Positions 61,702 through 64,000 of a stretch of DNA of 64,000 nucleotides are shown here, in pieces. Below the pieces are notes generated by a model. It was given only the letters and a program-made list of their open reading frames with translations, searched no databases and had not been told where the DNA came from. Source of the DNA: Spirochaetaceae bacterium (lineage in GTDB: Bacteria > Spirochaetota > Spirochaetia > SZUA-6 > Bin103); NCBI GenBank assembly GCA_028820215.1, contig JAPPKD010000263.1, forward strand, positions 8,228 through 72,227, in the 5' to 3' direction. Positions within the stretch are counted from its first letter, which is position 1. Every line of letters begins with the position of its first letter. Position numbers and translations under genes: made by a program.

Positions 61702-61908
61702 ATGACCCGCTTGACGGTAACGGTAGACGAGGAGTTGCTGAGTGAAGCCCAGGCATTGCTGGCATCGTCAACCAAGCGGGAGACCATCGCGATCGCACTG
61801 CGGGAACTGGTGCGGGAACGCAAGCGCAAGGCCGCGTTGAGTCACGCGGGCAGCATAGAGCTCGATCTGGACCAGGAGATGCTCCGTCATTACCGCGAGC
61901 AGCGATGA
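61702..61908 (+). CDS. vapB: VapB-type antitoxin
   Basis: 68 aa. RHH/AbrB-like N-terminus TRLTVTVDEELLSEAQALLASSTKRETIAIALREL, followed by a basic-acidic tail (LDLDQEMLRHYREQR) that would wrap the toxin. ATG 61702. Its TGA overlaps vapC (ATGA), the classic operon arrangement. Should repress its own promoter via the dyad upstream. Confidence 0.83.
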   Translation: MTRLTVTVDEELLSEAQALLASSTKRETIAIALRELVRERKRKAALSHAGSIELDLDQEMLRHYREQR

Positions 61909-62303
61909 TCTTGGTCGACAGCTCGGTGTGGATCGAGTACTACCGGGCAGCAGGCGACCCGCGGTACAAGCGTTGGGTGGCCGACGCCATCCGCCGGGAC
62001 CACGTCGCGGTAAACCCGGTCATCGCCGCCGAGATTCTCACGTTTACCAGAGACCGCGAGCAGTACGACGCCATCACGGCGGACTTCACGGCGTTTCACT
62101 GGACGGCGGTAGACCGGGCGGTCAGCCTCCGCGCCTCGGACCTTGGCTATCGGCTGCGGCGCAGCGGGGTGACGGTGCCGGCTACCGATCTGCTCGTCTT
62201 TGCCAGCGCGCTGGAGGCGGGCGCCGAGCTCATGCATCACGACGCGCACTTTGCGCTCATAGCGGCTGACACTCCACTTCGGCTTCACTCTCATGTCGCC
62301 TGA
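61905..62303 (+). CDS. vapC: VapC-type PIN-domain ribonuclease toxin
   Basis: 132 aa. PIN catalytic acids: Asp5 (VDSSVW), Glu43 (AAEIL), Asp95 (VPATDLLVF) and Asp113 (HHDAHF), all present. Cleaves RNA (often initiator tRNA or 23S sarcin loop) when free of VapB. Intact pair with the gene before it, unlike the broken toxin loci nearby. Confidence 0.87.
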   Translation: MILVDSSVWIEYYRAAGDPRYKRWVADAIRRDHVAVNPVIAAEILTFTRDREQYDAITADFTAFHWTAVDRAVSLRASDLGYRLRRSGVTVPATDLLVFASALEAGAELMHHDAHFALIAADTPLRLHSHVA

Positions 62304-62318
62304 GCGCTCGTCCTCCAC

Positions 62319-63287
62319 ATGCGGATTCAATACATGAGGCCGCGGTCTGGAAGGGGCAGCACGCCGAAACCGATCGTCGCTCTTGCTGGCGTTGCGCTGC
62401 TGTCGCTTGGCTCGGCTTCGTTCGCGACGGCGCACGAGGTTCAGGACGATGTTCCACGAACGGCGGTGGTGTCGGCCTTCGCGCCGGAGCTCTCGATACT
62501 CAAGGGTGAGCTCGCCGACGCGTCGACGTACGCCGTGAACGGGGTCGAGTTCTCTGCGGGGACCCTGCAGGGGCGGGACGTGGTGCTGTTCCTGAGCGGA
62601 ATCAGCATCGTCAACGCGGCGATGACGACCCAGCTCGCGCTGGACCACTTCAACGTCGAACGGATCGTGTTCTCGGGCATTGCGGGGGGCGTCGATCCGT
62701 CGCTGAAAATCGGCGACATCGTGATCGCTGACCGGTGGGGTCAGTACCTGGAGCTGGTCCTGGCTCGGGAGGTCGAAGGCGAGTGGAGCATGCCGCCGTT
62801 CTTCGACTATCCGTATCCGAACTTCGGGATGATGTTTCCGCGCGCGGTCACCGTGCAGCGGGCCGGTGCCGACGCGCCGGAGACCCGCTTCTGGTTCCCC
62901 GTGGACGCCTCGCTGCTTGTTGCCGCCCGCGTCGCGGCAGCGGACGTCGAGCTGGATCAATGCACGGCGGACGACACCTGTCTGCGGAACACGCCCAGGA
63001 TCGTCGTGGGCGGCGCCGGCGTGTCAGGCAGCGCCTTCGTCGACAACGCCGCATTCCGGGAGCACACCTTCGACACCTTCGGTGCGAAGGTATTGGACAT
63101 GGAGAGCGCGGCCGTCGCGCACGTGGCCTACGCGAACGGCGTCCCGTTCATCGCCGTCCGGAGCCTGTCCGATCTCGCCGGCGGCGGCGAGGGCGAAAAC
63201 CAGATGGCAGTCTTCCTCGGCCTCGCGGCCGGCAACGCGGCCGCGGTGGTCAAGGCGCTCCTGCGATCGCTACCGGCTGAGGGCTAG
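62319..63287 (+). CDS. Exported MTA/SAH nucleosidase-like phosphorylase superfamily protein
   Basis: 322 aa. PNP_UDP_1 fold: ISIVNAAMTTQLALDHF, FSGIAGGVDPSLKIGDIVIADR and KVLDMESAAVAHVAYANGVPFIAVRSLSDLAG (catalytic Glu/Asp and ribose-binding ME-SAA). The N-terminus PIVALAGVALLSLGSASFATA is a Sec signal peptide, so it acts in the periplasm or outside, unlike housekeeping MTAN. ATG 62319 (or 62334). Follows vapC by 15 bp. Probably releases bases from extracellular nucleosides or MTA. Confidence 0.82.
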   Translation: MRIQYMRPRSGRGSTPKPIVALAGVALLSLGSASFATAHEVQDDVPRTAVVSAFAPELSILKGELADASTYAVNGVEFSAGTLQGRDVVLFLSGISIVNAAMTTQLALDHFNVERIVFSGIAGGVDPSLKIGDIVIADRWGQYLELVLAREVEGEWSMPPFFDYPYPNFGMMFPRAVTVQRAGADAPETRFWFPVDASLLVAARVAAADVELDQCTADDTCLRNTPRIVVGGAGVSGSAFVDNAAFREHTFDTFGAKVLDMESAAVAHVAYANGVPFIAVRSLSDLAGGGEGENQMAVFLGLAAGNAAAVVKALLRSLPAEG

Positions 63288-63291
63288 CGCT

Positions 63292-63376
63292 AAGCTGAGC
63301 AAGAGGCGGGTCCTCGGGCAACACCGCTCACCAAGGGCTCGACCGCGGCCGAGGCGTCGATGACGTATCGTGTCAC
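63292..63376 (-). pseudogene. VapC start fragment
   Basis: GTG 63376 reads VTRYVIDASAAVE, the typical PIN-toxin N-terminus with its first catalytic Asp, then loses similarity and stops at 63292. The GTG overlaps the stop of the preceding minus-strand frame (GTGA), as in vapBC operons. Only 27 residues remain, so the toxin is dead. Confidence 0.55.
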
Positions 63377-63377
63377 T

Positions 63378-63923
63378 CCCGTCTCTCGTCCAGCTCACGT
63401 CGCGCCTCGTCCAGGAGCGACGCGGCCGTCACACGCAGGTCGGTTTCCGGACGCGTCGCGAAGTGCTCCGCCCACTCCGCAACGACCTCACCCTGCCAGA
63501 GGCGCTTACGAACTCGGTCGCAGGCAGGACGTCGATGCCGTCGTCCGTGCGCCGGGGTCGCGGCTCCAGGCAGACGACGATGCGTTCCCGGACACCGGGG
63601 TGCTCCTCTGTCAGCGTGCGCAGCCCCTGGAGATGATCACGGGTGATCCGCGCGCTTGCCTTGGCCTCCACCACGACCTGCATGTCCCCGAGCACGAAGT
63701 CGACCTCGATGCCGCTCGGCAGCCGCCAGTAGGTCAACTCCACGTCCAGCTCGCGGTACGCGATGCAGGCGGACAGCTCGTTAAAGAGCCAGTTCTCGAA
63801 CGCCTTGCCGTAGAGCTGTGATCCTGGGGTCAGCGCTCCGCGCCTGGCGAGCCGATTCACCGTGCCGACGTCGGCGAAGTTCTCGGTGCCGGGATCAGGA
63901 AGAAGAAGCGAACTCTTGAACAT
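63378..63923 (-). pseudogene. DUF4143 ATPase C-terminal fragment, frameshifted
   Basis: From ATG 63923, FADVGTVNRLARRGALTPGSQLYGKAFENWLFNELSAC...LTYWRLPSGIEVDFVLGDMQVVVEAKAS...RIVVCLEPRPRRTDDGIDVLPATEFV matches the C-terminal DUF4143 domain of AAA_14 ATPases; the whole P-loop half is missing. Near 63505-63509 the frame must shift by one base to continue as KRLWQGEV. Downstream in that frame (AEWAEHFATRPETDL...DEARRELDERRE, stop before 63376) is unassigned and may be the tail of a lost VapB-like gene. Confidence 0.65.
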
Positions 63924-64000
63924 TCACTTCAATTTATCATGATGATTTGTAACTGTTCAGGCGTAGGGTAGTTCGTTCGGCAGATTTCGGCAACGGGTCG

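Overview
The window looks like chromosome from an uncultured, high-GC bacterium (about 68-70 % GC by eye). The best lineage hint is the solute-binding protein at 48926-50587. Its mature N-terminus (ASGDEEG, no lipobox cysteine) resembles Spirochaetota binding proteins, and the repertoire (sulfatase, phytanoyl-CoA dioxygenase, Gfo/Idh oxidoreductases, five-bladed-propeller glycosidase-like proteins, many toxin-antitoxin genes) fits environmental or host-associated Spirochaetaceae. This placement is an inference from protein style, not from a marker gene. No rRNA, tRNA, CRISPR array, transposase or phage gene was recognised.

Layout. 0-3.8 kb: polyamine block with the end of a PotB permease, PotC, convergent agmatine deiminase and a LuxR-type regulator. 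3.8-8.2 kb: four-gene minus-strand catabolic operon (TIM-barrel isomerase, sulfatase, medium-chain dehydrogenase, M19 dipeptidase) joined by short overlaps or tight spacing. 8.3-13.9 kb: Rnl5-type RNA ligase, glycosidase-like protein, SulP transporter, Gfo/Idh oxidoreductase. 14.0-17.0 kb: hydrolase, a GHKL ATPase with an Ig-like module, and a parDE relict. 17.0-23.7 kb: omega-aminotransferase, CocE hydrolase, Gfo/Idh, a duplicated-domain protein, TauE/SafE and DUF488. 24.1-31.3 kb: co-directional operon of secreted protein, ABC ATPase and permease, DUF4390-like protein, NtrY-like kinase, NtrC-like regulator and a second SulP, headed by a possible sigma-54 promoter. 32.5-36.3 kb: MerR regulator with a VIT/VWA protein, then aldose epimerase. 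37.0-41.3 kb: six-gene minus-strand operon around a cobalt-type nitrile hydratase / thiocyanate hydrolase-like enzyme whose beta chain is split in two. 41.4-47.6 kb: propeller protein, methyltransferase, DUF4143 ATPase, haloacid dehalogenase-like enzyme, (alpha/alpha)-barrel protein and an AbrB-type antitoxin. 47.7-59.1 kb: LplB/LplC/solute-binding oligosaccharide importer with four glycosidase-like genes, one of them broken twice, and a decayed second AbrB copy. 59.3-64.0 kb: membrane protein, phytanoyl-CoA dioxygenase, MNT with a frameshifted HEPN, intact VapBC, an exported nucleosidase, and fragments of VapC and a DUF4143 ATPase.

How it works together. The content is dominated by uptake and degradation of organic nitrogen, sulfated compounds and glycans. 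Genes are packed with 4-nt stop/start overlaps, so most regulation is probably at a few promoters. The most interesting unit is the split nitrile/thiocyanate-hydratase operon with an Ntn-hydrolase, an alpha/beta hydrolase and an MDR enzyme. Next are the two-component/ABC/SulP operon and the MerR-VIT/VWA pair with an apparently leaderless promoter. The right end is a graveyard of toxin-antitoxin loci in different stages of decay.
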